A stretch of 64,000 bases of DNA. Source: Candidatus Enterococcus ferrettii (GTDB lineage: Bacteria > Bacillota > Bacilli > Lactobacillales > Enterococcaceae). Below the pieces are notes generated by a model. The model was not told the DNA's origin. It saw nothing but the letters and a program-made list of their open reading frames with translations, and did not search any database. Both the position numbers and the translations under genes were made by a program. Positions 31,970 to 40,599 of this stretch are shown piece after piece (position 1 is the stretch's first letter; every line of letters starts with the position of its first letter). The stretch is from NCBI RefSeq assembly GCF_017377655.1, contig NZ_JAFREL010000016.1:124001-188000 (forward strand), read 5' to 3'.

Positions 31970-33337
31970 TTACACTATTTCTTGTATGTCTGCTTTTTCA
32001 CTTTCTTCTCTAGTCAGCTTGTAGATCCATTTACCAAAATTGGCTTTCAGAAAGACTGGGACGCATTTAAACAGCTGATCCGAGTTCAAGGCAAAAACTA
32101 CCACTGCTGGTGAGGCTTTGAAATAGAAGGCCAATAGATAAGACAGCGGAATCACAATTAGCCAGCTGCTGATTAAATTCATCTTGATGATAAACATTGG
32201 ACTGCCGCCGCCCCGAATAATTCCTTCGCTGGTGGGCATCTGATACCCCATTCCGACGTAAATGACACTCAAAATAATCAGAAATTGATTCGCCATCGTT
32301 TGGGTTTCAATTGACAAATCATACAAGCCTAAAATCGGAACACGAACAATAAACAGAAGAATTCCGCCGATAATGCCAATAGCCAAGTACATTTTTTGTA
32401 ATTTCTTCGAATAGACAATGACTTGGTCGAGATTGCCTGAACCTATCTCTTTTCCGATAATAATTGCTCCCGCTGAAGCAGCACCCACAGCTCCACCCTT
32501 AACCAATAGAAAAAGAACAGAAGCCACACTATTAGCAGCAATTGCGGTCGAGCTCATGTAACCTAAAATCGACGTTTGCAGTCCCGTACTTAATCCCCAA
32601 AGTGCCGCAATAGCAGTCATTGGTGCTACTACCCGAAAATAATCTTTTCTCAATAACGAATCGAAGGTCAGGTAATCCTTCACCTTACTGCGCAGCGTTT
32701 TATCTCGCAGCTTTAAATAAAGCAGCAGTAAAGTCAGTTCAATTATTCGAGCAATCAAAGTCCCGATAGCGGCTCCTTGAACGCCTAATTCTGGTGCTCC
32801 AAACTTCCCGAAAATCAGGGTATAATTAATGCAAATATTTAATAAAAACGCTGCGATTGACAGATAAAACCCAATCTTAACAACTTCAACACTACGCAGA
32901 GAAGCCAGCAAAATCATGGTAATTGCTAAAAAGAAATAGGAAAAACGGACAATCATTAAGTAGTTGATCCCCTGCTCAATAATCGGCTGGGAAGTCGTGA
33001 ATATCCGCATGACCTGCTCTGGAAATAACGACACCGCCGTAAATAACAGCACCGCTGCGCCAATCGTAATTTTGATCGCAATAGCCACAATTTTTTTGAT
33101 TGGTTCAATCCGATCAGTTCCCCAGTACTGACTACTGATCATCACAACCCCTTCACCTAAGGCATTTAAGATTTGCTGGTAAAAAAATTGTACCTGATTA
33201 ATCGCCGCCACACCCGATAAAGCGATTTCACTATAGGCGCCAATCATCATGTTATCAGTTAGATTCACACTTAAAGTAACAACATTTTGTAAGACAAATA
33301 TCGTATACAAGGAGAAGAAACGTTTTGAAAACTTCAT
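31970..33337 (-). CDS. MATE-family efflux transporter
   Basis: A 455-residue protein with 12 membrane helices in two MATE repeats; LSVNLTDNMMIGAYSEIALSG in helix one and VEVVKIGFYLSIAAFLLN are typical. It uses Na+ or H+ gradients to expel drugs or metabolites. Start ATG 33337 has AAGGAGG 6 bases upstream. It appears to be a single gene and its substrate is unknown. Confidence 0.88.
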   Translation of the reverse strand: MKFSKRFFSLYTIFVLQNVVTLSVNLTDNMMIGAYSEIALSGVAAINQVQFFYQQILNALGEGVVMISSQYWGTDRIEPIKKIVAIAIKITIGAAVLLFTAVSLFPEQVMRIFTTSQPIIEQGINYLMIVRFSYFFLAITMILLASLRSVEVVKIGFYLSIAAFLLNICINYTLIFGKFGAPELGVQGAAIGTLIARIIELTLLLLYLKLRDKTLRSKVKDYLTFDSLLRKDYFRVVAPMTAIAALWGLSTGLQTSILGYMSSTAIAANSVASVLFLLVKGGAVGAASAGAIIIGKEIGSGNLDQVIVYSKKLQKMYLAIGIIGGILLFIVRVPILGLYDLSIETQTMANQFLIILSVIYVGMGYQMPTSEGIIRGGGSPMFIIKMNLISSWLIVIPLSYLLAFYFKASPAVVVFALNSDQLFKCVPVFLKANFGKWIYKLTREESEKADIQEIV

Positions 33338-33613
33338 GCTCAACCTCCTTTTCTTATAAGTATAGCATCGAGCAGAATGGAAATAAAAGAGCTGTAGACG
33401 ATTGTTTTGTCTGCAGCTGATTGTTTTTACCCCTACCTATCGAACTAAACTCGGTCATTTTCATTCCAACCACTTAAGCAATGACTTTTTTCTCTGCCTC
33501 TATTAATTGTTTTGGTTCATTTTGATCGAATGGATGCCCATCAATCAGTTCCTCCCAGGATTAAACGCTATTGTGAAAAAACAGATCGCCCTAATTGATA
33601 TTCTAAAAGAAAA
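33338..33613. other. Intergenic region with a short coding remnant
   Basis: On the minus strand 33474-33560 reads a startless ELIDGHPFDQNEPKQLIEAE segment and about 10 more codons to a TAA. The composition looks coding, but no family is recognised. It may be a decayed 3' end of a lost gene between proB and the MATE gene. Confidence 0.3.
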
Positions 33614-33651
33614 ATAAGAAGAAGTATCACTTGTACGATACTTCTTCTTAT
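33614..33651 (-). terminator. Terminator of the proB unit
   Basis: A perfect 15-bp stem, ATAAGAAGAAGTATC with its complement, has an 8-base loop. On the minus strand it is followed by TTTTCTTTTAG, just past the proB stop. Confidence 0.9.
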
Positions 33652-33664
33652 CTTTTATTCCTCA

Positions 33665-34459
33665 TCATTGACCTGAAAAAACCGTACCGACTGCTTCATT
33701 GTTAATCACCCTATACAAGGATTGAGGATTATTGCCGTTAGTAATCACAGTATCAATTCCCCGTTCCATGGCGAATTTAGCTGCTCGCAGTTTCGTGATC
33801 ATCCCGCCTCTTCCTCGTTTAGAACCTGCGCCTGATGCTAGTGCCTCAAGCTCAGGGTCAATGCTTCTTACTTGGTTAATCAGCTGGGCATCGGAATTTA
33901 TCCGCGGATCTTGAGAATACAAGCCATCAATATCAGAAAAAATAACCAGCTTTCTAGCATGACATAGACTGGCAACCTGTGCGGATAACATATCATTGTC
34001 TCCAAACAACTGATCTGCTGATTCTATTTCCGAACAATTGATGGAGTCATTTTCGTTAACGATGGGAATGACTCCAATCTCCAGCAGGCTTTCAAAGGTA
34101 CTTGTTAGGTTTTCCTTCCTTTCTGCCACCTTCAAATCTCCATCATTCAATAGAATTTGTGCCACAGTTTTCCCATAATCACGAAAGAATTTGTCATAAA
34201 GCATCATAATGTTGCATTGCCCCACAGCCGCTGCCGCTTGCTTCATGCGTAAAGATTCGGGATAAGCTGCCAGCTGTAATTTATTGGCACCAATTGCAAT
34301 GGCTCCGGAAGAAACTAAAATCAATTCATACCCCAAATTTTGGATGTCCGCCAAAACGTAAGCAAATTGATCAAAAGACCGCAGATCATTTTTTCCGATT
34401 TTATTAGTTAATGAAGTCGTCCCCACTTTAACAACCAGTCGATTCTTGTGTAATCCCAT
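33665..34459 (-). CDS. proB: Glutamate 5-kinase, short form without PUA domain
   Basis: A 264-residue amino-acid kinase. VVKVGTTSLT, VSSGAIAIG, PIVNENDSI and SDIDGLYSQDPR are the glutamate 5-kinase signatures. It ends after the kinase domain, so the C-terminal PUA domain of the E. coli-type enzyme (about 367 residues) is missing, as in several Gram-positive forms. It makes glutamate 5-phosphate for proline synthesis. The partner gene proA is absent nearby. Instead a prolyl-tRNA deacylase-like gene lies 3 bases upstream in the same transcript. Confidence 0.9.
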   Translation of the reverse strand: MGLHKNRLVVKVGTTSLTNKIGKNDLRSFDQFAYVLADIQNLGYELILVSSGAIAIGANKLQLAAYPESLRMKQAAAAVGQCNIMMLYDKFFRDYGKTVAQILLNDGDLKVAERKENLTSTFESLLEIGVIPIVNENDSINCSEIESADQLFGDNDMLSAQVASLCHARKLVIFSDIDGLYSQDPRINSDAQLINQVRSIDPELEALASGAGSKRGRGGMITKLRAAKFAMERGIDTVITNGNNPQSLYRVINNEAVGTVFSGQ

Positions 34460-34462
34460 AGA

Positions 34463-35002
34463 CTAGACCTCAATAATGGTCAGATCATGCTTGCTGTAAG
34501 GTAATAATTTTTCAACAATATCCTTTGTCGCTATTTTTAAATAACCGGTGGTGGTTCCATCACTGCAGCCATACCACTGATCATTGACTACATCCTGATC
34601 AAAAACAATCTGCACTTTTTTCTCTGGATCAATTAAAACACTAAAAACAGTGGCTGCCCCAATTTGGGTACCCAGCAGCTCTGCCATTCGTTCTTCTGAT
34701 GCAAAGGAAACACGGGCGATTTCTAACGCTTTACTAAAATCCTTTGAGCGAAAGGGTTTATCTCCTCTCGTTACAAACAGATAAAAATTAGTTTGCTGCC
34801 GATTACATAAAAACAAAGTTTTGACCATATTCATATCCAAACGCTCATTAATTTGCAGACAATCCTCCATTGTAATTACTTCATCAGTTGCTACACGTTC
34901 GAAAGAAATCTTCAGTTCATCCATAGCTTGATACGCTTGTTCTTGTACAGCTGTCGTCAATTCTGTTGGTGTGTCAGTATAAATCTCACTCACTTGAATC
35001 AT
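34463..35002 (-). CDS. PrdX/YbaK-type prolyl-tRNA editing protein
   Basis: A 179-residue protein of the YbaK/ProRS-associated superfamily. KTLFLCNRQQTNFYLFVTRGDKPF with the conserved lysine, RVSFASEERMAELLG and the IGAATVFSVLID strand match PrdX-like free-standing editing domains, which remove wrongly attached alanine or cysteine from tRNA-Pro. Position before proB suggests a link to proline supply. It is divergent from a LysR-type gene 122 bases away. Confidence 0.82.
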   Translation of the reverse strand: MIQVSEIYTDTPTELTTAVQEQAYQAMDELKISFERVATDEVITMEDCLQINERLDMNMVKTLFLCNRQQTNFYLFVTRGDKPFRSKDFSKALEIARVSFASEERMAELLGTQIGAATVFSVLIDPEKKVQIVFDQDVVNDQWYGCSDGTTTGYLKIATKDIVEKLLPYSKHDLTIIEV

Positions 35003-35124
35003 TTATTCTCCTACTTTCCGGTTGAACTTACTGTAGAATTAGCTTACCATGAATTTAAACATTACAAAAACGAATGTTTATCATCCTTAACATGATGATT
35101 CCAGATGAAAAGAGTGAGATACCT

Positions 35125-35985
35125 ATGGATATGAATATTCAAAAATACATAGCTTTCGTCAAAACAGTTGAGTTAGGCAGTTTTACCAAAGCTGCTGAAA
35201 CACTTAACTATTCACAATCCGGTATTAGCCGCATGATTAACGATCTGGAAAAGGAATGGAACATTACCTTATTGGAACGTAACCGTGCCGGATTGCGCCT
35301 CACCTCCGATGGCTTAAATATTTTCCCATTGGCAAAAAAATTATATGAAGAATATGAGGCTGTGCAGCTTCGTCTGGAAGAATTGGGCGGCATCCAAACT
35401 GGCGGCATTCGTATCGGAACTTTTTCTAGTGTAGCCACCCACTGGCTGCCGCAATTAATGAGTGATTTTCAAAAGGATTACCCCAACATCGCCTTTGAAT
35501 TGCTCTTAGGCGATTACGATGAAATTGAAAAGTGGATCGTTAATGGCCGCGTTGATTTTGGTTTTCTGCGTTTACCAACGCTACCTGAATTGCAGGTTCA
35601 GTATATTGAACAAGATGAGTTGAAGGTCATTTTACCTGAGAATCATCCTCTGACTAGCTTGCCGCAGGTTTCGCTGCAGGATCTTTATGACCTTCCTTTC
35701 ATTTTGCTGGAAAAGGATGGCAACTCAGACATTACACGCCTGTTGAATAAGATGAATTTTTCACCCAATGTCCAATTTACCACCTGGGACGACTACGCCA
35801 TTATGGCAATGGTAGAAAAGGGATTAGGAATTAGTATTTTACCTAGCCTAATCCTAGAACGAATTCCTTATAAATTAGTAATTAAGGAATTAGATGTCCC
35901 AGCCTTTCGCAAAATCGGTTTAGCCTATAAACAAAAACAGATGCTTTCCCTGGCCAGTAAAAAGTTTATTGCGGTATTTGAATAG
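35125..35985 (+). CDS. LysR-family transcriptional regulator
   Basis: A 286-residue regulator from ATG 35125. The N-terminal winged helix (FVKTVELGSFTKAAETLNYS, SGISRMINDLEKEW) is followed by a two-lobed effector domain (GGIRIGTFSSVATHWLP, VEKGLGISILP). It is divergent from the PrdX-proB pair, the classic arrangement for a LysR protein that controls its neighbour, so proline or a related metabolite is a possible effector (inference). An upstream in-frame ATG at 35074 has no credible ribosome binding site. Confidence 0.85.
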   Translation: MDMNIQKYIAFVKTVELGSFTKAAETLNYSQSGISRMINDLEKEWNITLLERNRAGLRLTSDGLNIFPLAKKLYEEYEAVQLRLEELGGIQTGGIRIGTFSSVATHWLPQLMSDFQKDYPNIAFELLLGDYDEIEKWIVNGRVDFGFLRLPTLPELQVQYIEQDELKVILPENHPLTSLPQVSLQDLYDLPFILLEKDGNSDITRLLNKMNFSPNVQFTTWDDYAIMAMVEKGLGISILPSLILERIPYKLVIKELDVPAFRKIGLAYKQKQMLSLASKKFIAVFE

Positions 35986-35989
35986 AAAA

Positions 35990-36021
35990 AAGCAGTTAAT
36001 CCATTTAATGGTTAGCTGCTT
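35990..36021 (-). terminator. Hairpin between convergent genes
   Basis: AAGCAGTTAATCC pairs with GGTTAGCTGCTT with G-U pairs around a short loop. The minus-strand flank is TTTTTTCTATTC, so it best terminates the small gene that ends within it. Confidence 0.65.
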
Positions 36022-36298
36022 ACAATACATCTTCTTTCATAATAGCGATAGACGGATAGTGCTCCAATGCAGTTAAGTCCATATCTAATGGCACACTGTA
36101 AACCATATAATAAGCTTGACTGTCCTGCTCAGCCAACTTTCTTAACTTTGTTTCCGCTAACTTCGTTTCCATTGTGGCATAGACAAGACTTACCACACCA
36201 ACTTTTTTATTTTCAACCTTCTCAACTTTTCCTTGCATGATAACTTTCAGTGGCGCATCACCATTTATACCTAATTGGATGTACTGTTCCAAATCCAT
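36020..36298 (-). CDS. Small soluble protein, unknown function
   Basis: A 92-residue protein with no signal peptide or membrane helix. It has K/E/V-rich beta-strand-like segments (VIMQGKVEKVENKKVGVVSL) and AYYMVYSVPLDMDL in the second half. I do not recognise a family. A near-perfect ribosome binding site (GGGGAGG, 7 bases) and its own terminator make it a real gene. It is convergent with the LysR gene and has no obvious partner. Confidence 0.65.
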   Translation of the reverse strand: MDLEQYIQLGINGDAPLKVIMQGKVEKVENKKVGVVSLVYATMETKLAETKLRKLAEQDSQAYYMVYSVPLDMDLTALEHYPSIAIMKEDVL

Positions 36299-36751
36299 AC
36301 TTATTCCTCCCCTATCAAAACCATACTTTGATTATACTAATTGCTACCATCGAAGAAACATGGAGAAACGGGTTAGCACTATTGACAAGTCTAAACGTAG
36401 GTAAAAATGTCCTCAAAATTAAAAAATACCTTCAGGTTCATAACTACCTACCAGCTATAGTTCTCCTTTGCCTTCTCGCTAACTCATTCATGATCGATGA
36501 TTAATTTAGTCTATAAACAATCCATTCTCTGCCATTGATCCCAAAATAAGCAACGCGTAAACCTCATTTAACGTAACCTCTGATTGAAGAACTGATCCAG
36601 TAGTGGAACTGCTGCTGCATTTTCCCCATAGTCAACACAACCACTTCCAACAAATACATAATGCTGCACAATAAACGATCATTATTTAAAAATTTAGCGG
36701 CCTTGTATTCGCTATTGCTGCACCAAGCTAGTTTATTGATGACTTCAGGAC
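36299..36751. other. Gene-free region with a possible decayed reading frame
   Basis: On the minus strand, coding-like pieces occur in different frames: HYVFVGSGCVDYGENAAAVP at about 36604-36680 and TLNEVYALLILGSMAENG at about 36510-36575, the latter ending at a TAA near 36503. They may be parts of one frameshifted gene. No family is recognised. Nothing else was seen. Confidence 0.3.
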
Positions 36752-37468
36752 TTACCGTTTCACACTAATCGAAACATAGGAGTACTTTTCAGCATGATAC
36801 CAAGATTCCGCATATTCCATAGCCTGTTGATTGACATCATACAAAATATCCATAACCTTCAAGGCAATGCCGTGTTCTTTCCCATATAACTGCTGAGCAA
36901 TCTCACCTTCTACCTCAATCGCACTCACAACCTCTTTATTGTAAGAAAACTCCTTGTGGTAATCCTCCTCCAAAATCCGATAAAATGATTCATGCTCAAG
37001 GTCATACGTATCTAGGTTAGGAACTAAAGATACTGGTGTGTAGATCGTTTCTACCGCAAAGGGTTCATTATCTGCAAATCGTAGACGCTTCACAAAGAAA
37101 CAAAATTCCCCTTCCTCCATACCTAGAGTAAGCCGAGCAATTTCTGGTGGGAGTATTTTTTTTAGATCAAGTACCTCGCTGCTGGGGGTTAATCCACGTT
37201 CCTCCATCTGTTCAGTGAAGCTGTAAATGTATTGACTTCGTTGAATAATGCGTTTATTAATAAAAACGCCCTTCCCTTTTTCGCGATACAGTACTCCTTC
37301 AGCCACTAGATCGTTTAGAATTTGGCGGGCACTCATGCGGCTTACTGAAAAACGTTCCATGATTTCTCTTTCCGTTGCGAATTTCTGATTGTCTGCATGC
37401 TGCATCTGATTGATCTCGTCATGTAAAAGCTTTGTAATTTGGTTTGTTGAGAGCTTTTCTGATGTCAT
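36752..37468 (-). CDS. GntR/HutC-family regulator with UTRA domain
   Basis: A 238-residue repressor with an N-terminal winged helix (about 5-72, FATEREIMERFSVSRMSARQ) and a UTRA effector domain (about 90-230), like NagR, TreR and related sugar-phosphate sensors. It is divergent from a SIS-domain gene. The shared 221-base region contains two TTGTATATACAA-like palindromes that it probably binds. The effector is likely a sugar phosphate handled by the SIS protein. Confidence 0.88.
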   Translation of the reverse strand: MTSEKLSTNQITKLLHDEINQMQHADNQKFATEREIMERFSVSRMSARQILNDLVAEGVLYREKGKGVFINKRIIQRSQYIYSFTEQMEERGLTPSSEVLDLKKILPPEIARLTLGMEEGEFCFFVKRLRFADNEPFAVETIYTPVSLVPNLDTYDLEHESFYRILEEDYHKEFSYNKEVVSAIEVEGEIAQQLYGKEHGIALKVMDILYDVNQQAMEYAESWYHAEKYSYVSISVKR

Positions 37469-37498
37469 TTTTCACACTCCTTGCTTATTGACCTTATT

Positions 37499-37504
37499 AT
37501 TATA
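37499..37504 (-). promoter_or_regulatory. -10 element of the GntR gene
   Basis: TATAAT on the minus strand, 30 bases before the GntR start. Next to it CAATTTCGAGAAATTG (37508-37523) is a 7-bp-arm dyad that may be a further operator. Confidence 0.4.
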
Positions 37505-37541
37505 CACCAATTTCGAGAAATTGTTGACACGCTTCTCTCTT

Positions 37542-37553
37542 TTGTATAGACAA
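37542..37553. promoter_or_regulatory. Operator candidate 1 (TreR-like)
   Basis: TTGTATAGACAA is a 12-bp palindrome with one mismatched position. It lies 16 bases upstream of the -35 element of the SIS gene and matches the B. subtilis TreR operator TTGTATATACAA at 11 of 12 positions. Confidence 0.6.
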
Positions 37554-37568
37554 TTATCGATTCTCTTA

Positions 37569-37597
37569 TTGACTTGCCGAATATAAAATAGTACAAT
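37569..37597 (+). promoter_or_regulatory. Sigma-A promoter of the SIS gene
   Basis: TTGACT (37569-37574), a 17-base spacer and TACAAT (37592-37597). Transcription would start near 37604. Confidence 0.65.
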
Positions 37598-37609
37598 CAT
37601 TTTAACGAA

Positions 37610-37623
37610 ATTGTATATACAAT
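37610..37623. promoter_or_regulatory. Operator candidate 2 (TreR-like)
   Basis: ATTGTATATACAAT is a perfect 14-bp palindrome just downstream of the predicted start of transcription, a position that would block elongation when bound by the GntR-family repressor. Confidence 0.7.
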
Positions 37624-37689
37624 AACGCGTGAAACTACAAAAAGAAAGGGATGTATTATTTAGCTACTAGATAATACCAGGTGTAAACC

Positions 37690-38403
37690 ATGAGCTTAAT
37701 GCAGGATTATTATCAAGAAATTCAGAAAAGTATGACATACGTAATAGAAAATGAGCAGGATAGAATAGAAAAGGCAGCTGCGATGATGAGTGAATGCATC
37801 CAGCAAGAAAATAAAGTCTACTTCTTTGGAACTGGCCACTCTTATATCGTTGGACAGGAAGTTTTTGCTCGAGCAGGCGGCTATGCTGGATTTGTACCAA
37901 TTTTAGAAAATGAATTAGGGATGAACCATGCCTTTAAAAGCACATTGATTGAGCGAACAACTGAATATGCCAGTGTTTTGATGGAGCTTTACCCTTTTAA
38001 AAAGGATGATGTGATAATCATGTCTTCAAATTCAGGGAGAAATGCTCTTTTAATTGAATTAGCTTTACGTCTTAAGGAGTTGGGCGTCCGTATTATCACA
38101 ATTACTGCCTTAGAAGCTTCTGAAAATAGTACCAGCCGCCACAAAAGTGGTTTGCGTTTATTTGAAGTTGCTGATGTTGTTTTGGATAATCGTTCAGTAT
38201 ATGGGGACGCTAGCATCTCTCATTCTGAAATAGTTAAAACCGGTCCTACTTCTACCATTATGAGCTGCTTCATTGTTCAATTACTGGTTACAGCTTTCGT
38301 ACAGCTGGAAATTGAACGAGGAGTGGAGGTTCCCGTTTTCCGAAGCAGCAATATTGATGGCGGTGATGAATACAATGAAAAGTTATTTGACTTGTATCGA
38401 TAA
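37690..38403 (+). CDS. SIS-domain sugar-phosphate isomerase-like protein (UPF0309-type)
   Basis: A 237-residue SIS-domain protein. VYFFGTGHSYIVGQEVFARAGG and IIMSSNSGRNALLIELAL are the two phosphosugar-binding stretches, and the overall length and SGRN motif fit the UPF0309 group. Related proteins isomerise or bind amino-sugar phosphates; the reaction here is unknown. It stands alone under a promoter flanked by two operators of the divergent GntR regulator, so it is probably induced by its own substrate. Confidence 0.82.
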   Translation: MSLMQDYYQEIQKSMTYVIENEQDRIEKAAAMMSECIQQENKVYFFGTGHSYIVGQEVFARAGGYAGFVPILENELGMNHAFKSTLIERTTEYASVLMELYPFKKDDVIIMSSNSGRNALLIELALRLKELGVRIITITALEASENSTSRHKSGLRLFEVADVVLDNRSVYGDASISHSEIVKTGPTSTIMSCFIVQLLVTAFVQLEIERGVEVPVFRSSNIDGGDEYNEKLFDLYR

Positions 38404-38889
38404 TGTCAAAACAGCCCTTATGAAAGAATTATTCTTCCATGAGGGCTGTCTAAAATAGTAATGATAACTCAGCTATTCTCGCAACAGTTTTTTCGTCAGC
38501 CTGATCTTTCCTACATTTAGGTTCTGCAAAAGTTTCATCAACTGACAAACAACCTAACTTTTCCTCTAACACCAAAATCGCTACTCCAACTTTTGAAAGA
38601 ATTAATGCGGTATAGATCATTTCCAAGGCTTAAATAGCAGACACAATGTTATAGAGTCAATGACTGGTTTCATCTCCCTACTAAATAATGAACTCCTCCT
38701 AAGTATTTGACGACAACTGATTCCCCCAAAAATAGAGACACTCATTTATCTCAATTCATTCTCCTTCTTTTTGATGAAAATAAACAGCTACCCTAGTGAT
38801 TCCCCTCTTCCTTTGAAATGTACTGATAAAGTAATTAAGCTATATTTTCTTTTTCCGCTGTCTCTCTCTTTTCCTCTCTTATAAGCTGC
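38404..38889. other. Region with hairpin and a short decayed frame
   Basis: A hairpin ACAGCCCT/AGGGCTGT (38411-38449) follows the SIS gene but has no T-run. The minus strand 38450-38620 reads a 56-residue frame starting MIYTALILSKVGVAILVLEE and containing ADEKTVARIAEL. A separate frame just upstream, MKPVIDSITLCLL, follows a GGGAG site, so this may be one gene broken by a frameshift near 38625. No family recognised. Confidence 0.35.
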
Positions 38890-39612
38890 TTAAGCAATTT
38901 GGGAGTAAATTAATTCTATTTTTAGAGTATTTGAGAATGGATAAAGTAATTCTTCTTGCGCCATTTTATAATCGTGCTCAACAATTCGCAAAATTTCTTC
39001 CGCTTTTTCTAGCAGCTCGCTTGTGCTTTGTGCTAAAAACCAAAACAGTAAATTACATTTTGCATCTACGGCTAAAATTTCTGGCAACAATTGATGATAT
39101 GATTCAGGAGATAGTTGACTCAATAATTTTCGGCCGCTGTTTTGCAACGAGTAATAGTATTGTTCTAAAAGCGGGATCTCTTTATCAGTATCGTCAATCA
39201 ATTCCGCCCAAGACGTCTCCCAAATGATGTGCTTTGGAACATCCGGCCAGATAGTATAGAAAAGACTGCGTTGCTTATTCAGCAAGCCATTGTCTCTTTG
39301 GTCATAAAAAAACTGCAAATATTCCTTTTCACAATAACGGATCAGCGACTCCATAAATGGTGCTTCAAAAATTTCTGGATAATTTAACCCAAAACTTATC
39401 GACAATAATTTTTCTTCAATCATTCTTAGTCGTGAATAGTTTTCCAAAAAAGTAGCTGGTGAAAAATTATTCTGCAGATCTTCTCTTTCTTGTAGTAATC
39501 CTCTTAAATATTCGCAAATATGTAAAATTGGACTAGTATTGATTGTTGTCTCGTCTTTCATTGTGCTTGGCACTCCTTTATACTTCTCTATTGGCTGTGG
39601 ATTAAAACCCAT
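38890..39612 (-). CDS. Hypothetical cytosolic protein
   Basis: A 240-residue protein, mostly alpha-helical and acidic, with no signal peptide. No family is recognised. Aromatic-rich segments (FFYDQRDNGLLNKQRSLFYT) and a repeated leucine pattern in the last third suggest a helical bundle. The start at 39612 has AAAGGATAAA before it; ATG 39561 (MKDETTINTS) with GGAG further away is the alternative. It has no partner genes. It is followed by about 480 bases without an intact gene. Confidence 0.5.
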   Translation of the reverse strand: MGFNPQPIEKYKGVPSTMKDETTINTSPILHICEYLRGLLQEREDLQNNFSPATFLENYSRLRMIEEKLLSISFGLNYPEIFEAPFMESLIRYCEKEYLQFFYDQRDNGLLNKQRSLFYTIWPDVPKHIIWETSWAELIDDTDKEIPLLEQYYYSLQNSGRKLLSQLSPESYHQLLPEILAVDAKCNLLFWFLAQSTSELLEKAEEILRIVEHDYKMAQEELLYPFSNTLKIELIYSQIA

Positions 39613-39817
39613 TTTATCCTTTTTATTCTGAATGATTTCCTTTTGATAACGTTCTCATAGTTTTTACCTTTGCTCAATCCATTCTATTTATACTTTTTCT
39701 CAATGACTTCAAATCAAAGGGAAATTTTTACAACAATGATTCGGCATCACACTCTCCATCATTCAATGGTCATCGAAAAAGAGCGTGAATTTATCCTTTT
39801 TGAAACTTTATCAGCAG

Positions 39818-40189
39818 TTAGCTTCCCTTACTTACATTTATTGAGCTGGAAATGGTTGCAAGATTAGAATTGTCTCGATGAATCGACAATAATAATTCAT
39901 TTGCAGCAGTTATACGGCTGAGCGTTACTGGATCATCTACAATAATCGAGACTACGCTCTGAAATTCCTTAAAATCTTTGTAGCTATCCAATTTCTCAAC
40001 TCGCTTTCCTTCATTTTCTTCTTTCTCTTGAATCACTCGCAGAGCCATGTTGCTTGTTACTACAATCAACTTCTTTGAAGCACGTTTCCTCTTATTTCTA
40101 TCCATGAAAATCGGCAGAAAAAGTGCTACACATACCGCTAATAATTCTGCCAATCCTGTTACCCATTCTGCTAAGCTGCCCAATTCCAC
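39818..40189 (-). CDS. Single-pass membrane protein, unknown function
   Basis: A 123-residue protein from GTG 40189, which has GAGGA 9 bases upstream. A GTG at 40198 would lie inside that site. One N-terminal membrane helix (about 9-26, TGLAELLAVCVALFLPI) is followed by a basic DRNKRKRASKK stop-transfer segment and a cytosolic helical domain. The topology resembles small membrane-tethered accessory proteins of phage or defence loci, but no family can be named. Confidence 0.5.
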   Translation of the reverse strand: MELGSLAEWVTGLAELLAVCVALFLPIFMDRNKRKRASKKLIVVTSNMALRVIQEKEENEGKRVEKLDSYKDFKEFQSVVSIIVDDPVTLSRITAANELLLSIHRDNSNLATISSSINVSKGS

Positions 40190-40599
40190 ATAGACCACTC
40201 CTCATAAAATAATTTTCATGGAGTATAATCACTCTGATTTGTTCGTAGATGATTAAACCTGTTGTTCACTTGATTACTGCATGGTACTTAAGAAAATTTC
40301 ACAGGAAAACGTATGATTATTTGTAGCGAAAAATACACTAAAAGTCTGTGATCTAAGTCACTACTAAACTTTCTTCCTCAAGTTGTTGCATCTGTAAGAA
40401 TTTATCGGCTCCACAAAAAACTATAAGTTGGAGAAAAATCGCTAGTCGATAGCCTCTTCTTGTCAGACCTTCTTTAATCACAGTCAATTATAAAAATTAC
40501 TTAAATAACTCCAACTTGCTTGGCTGCTAGGCTAGTTAATTCGTAAATTTAAAAAGGTATGATATCTTGAATTATTAAGCGAAATCTGGGGGGATTATC
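40190..40599. other. Intergenic region upstream of the AgrA-like gene
   Basis: No gene was seen. A possible -10 element TATGAT is at 40558-40563, with no good -35. The GGGGGG ribosome binding site precedes the GTG start at 40600. Confidence 0.35.

Noticed and set aside
36250..36504. 84-codon plus-strand reading frame
   Set aside because: It begins inside the opposite-strand 92-residue gene, has no ribosome binding site and a composition typical of antisense frames.
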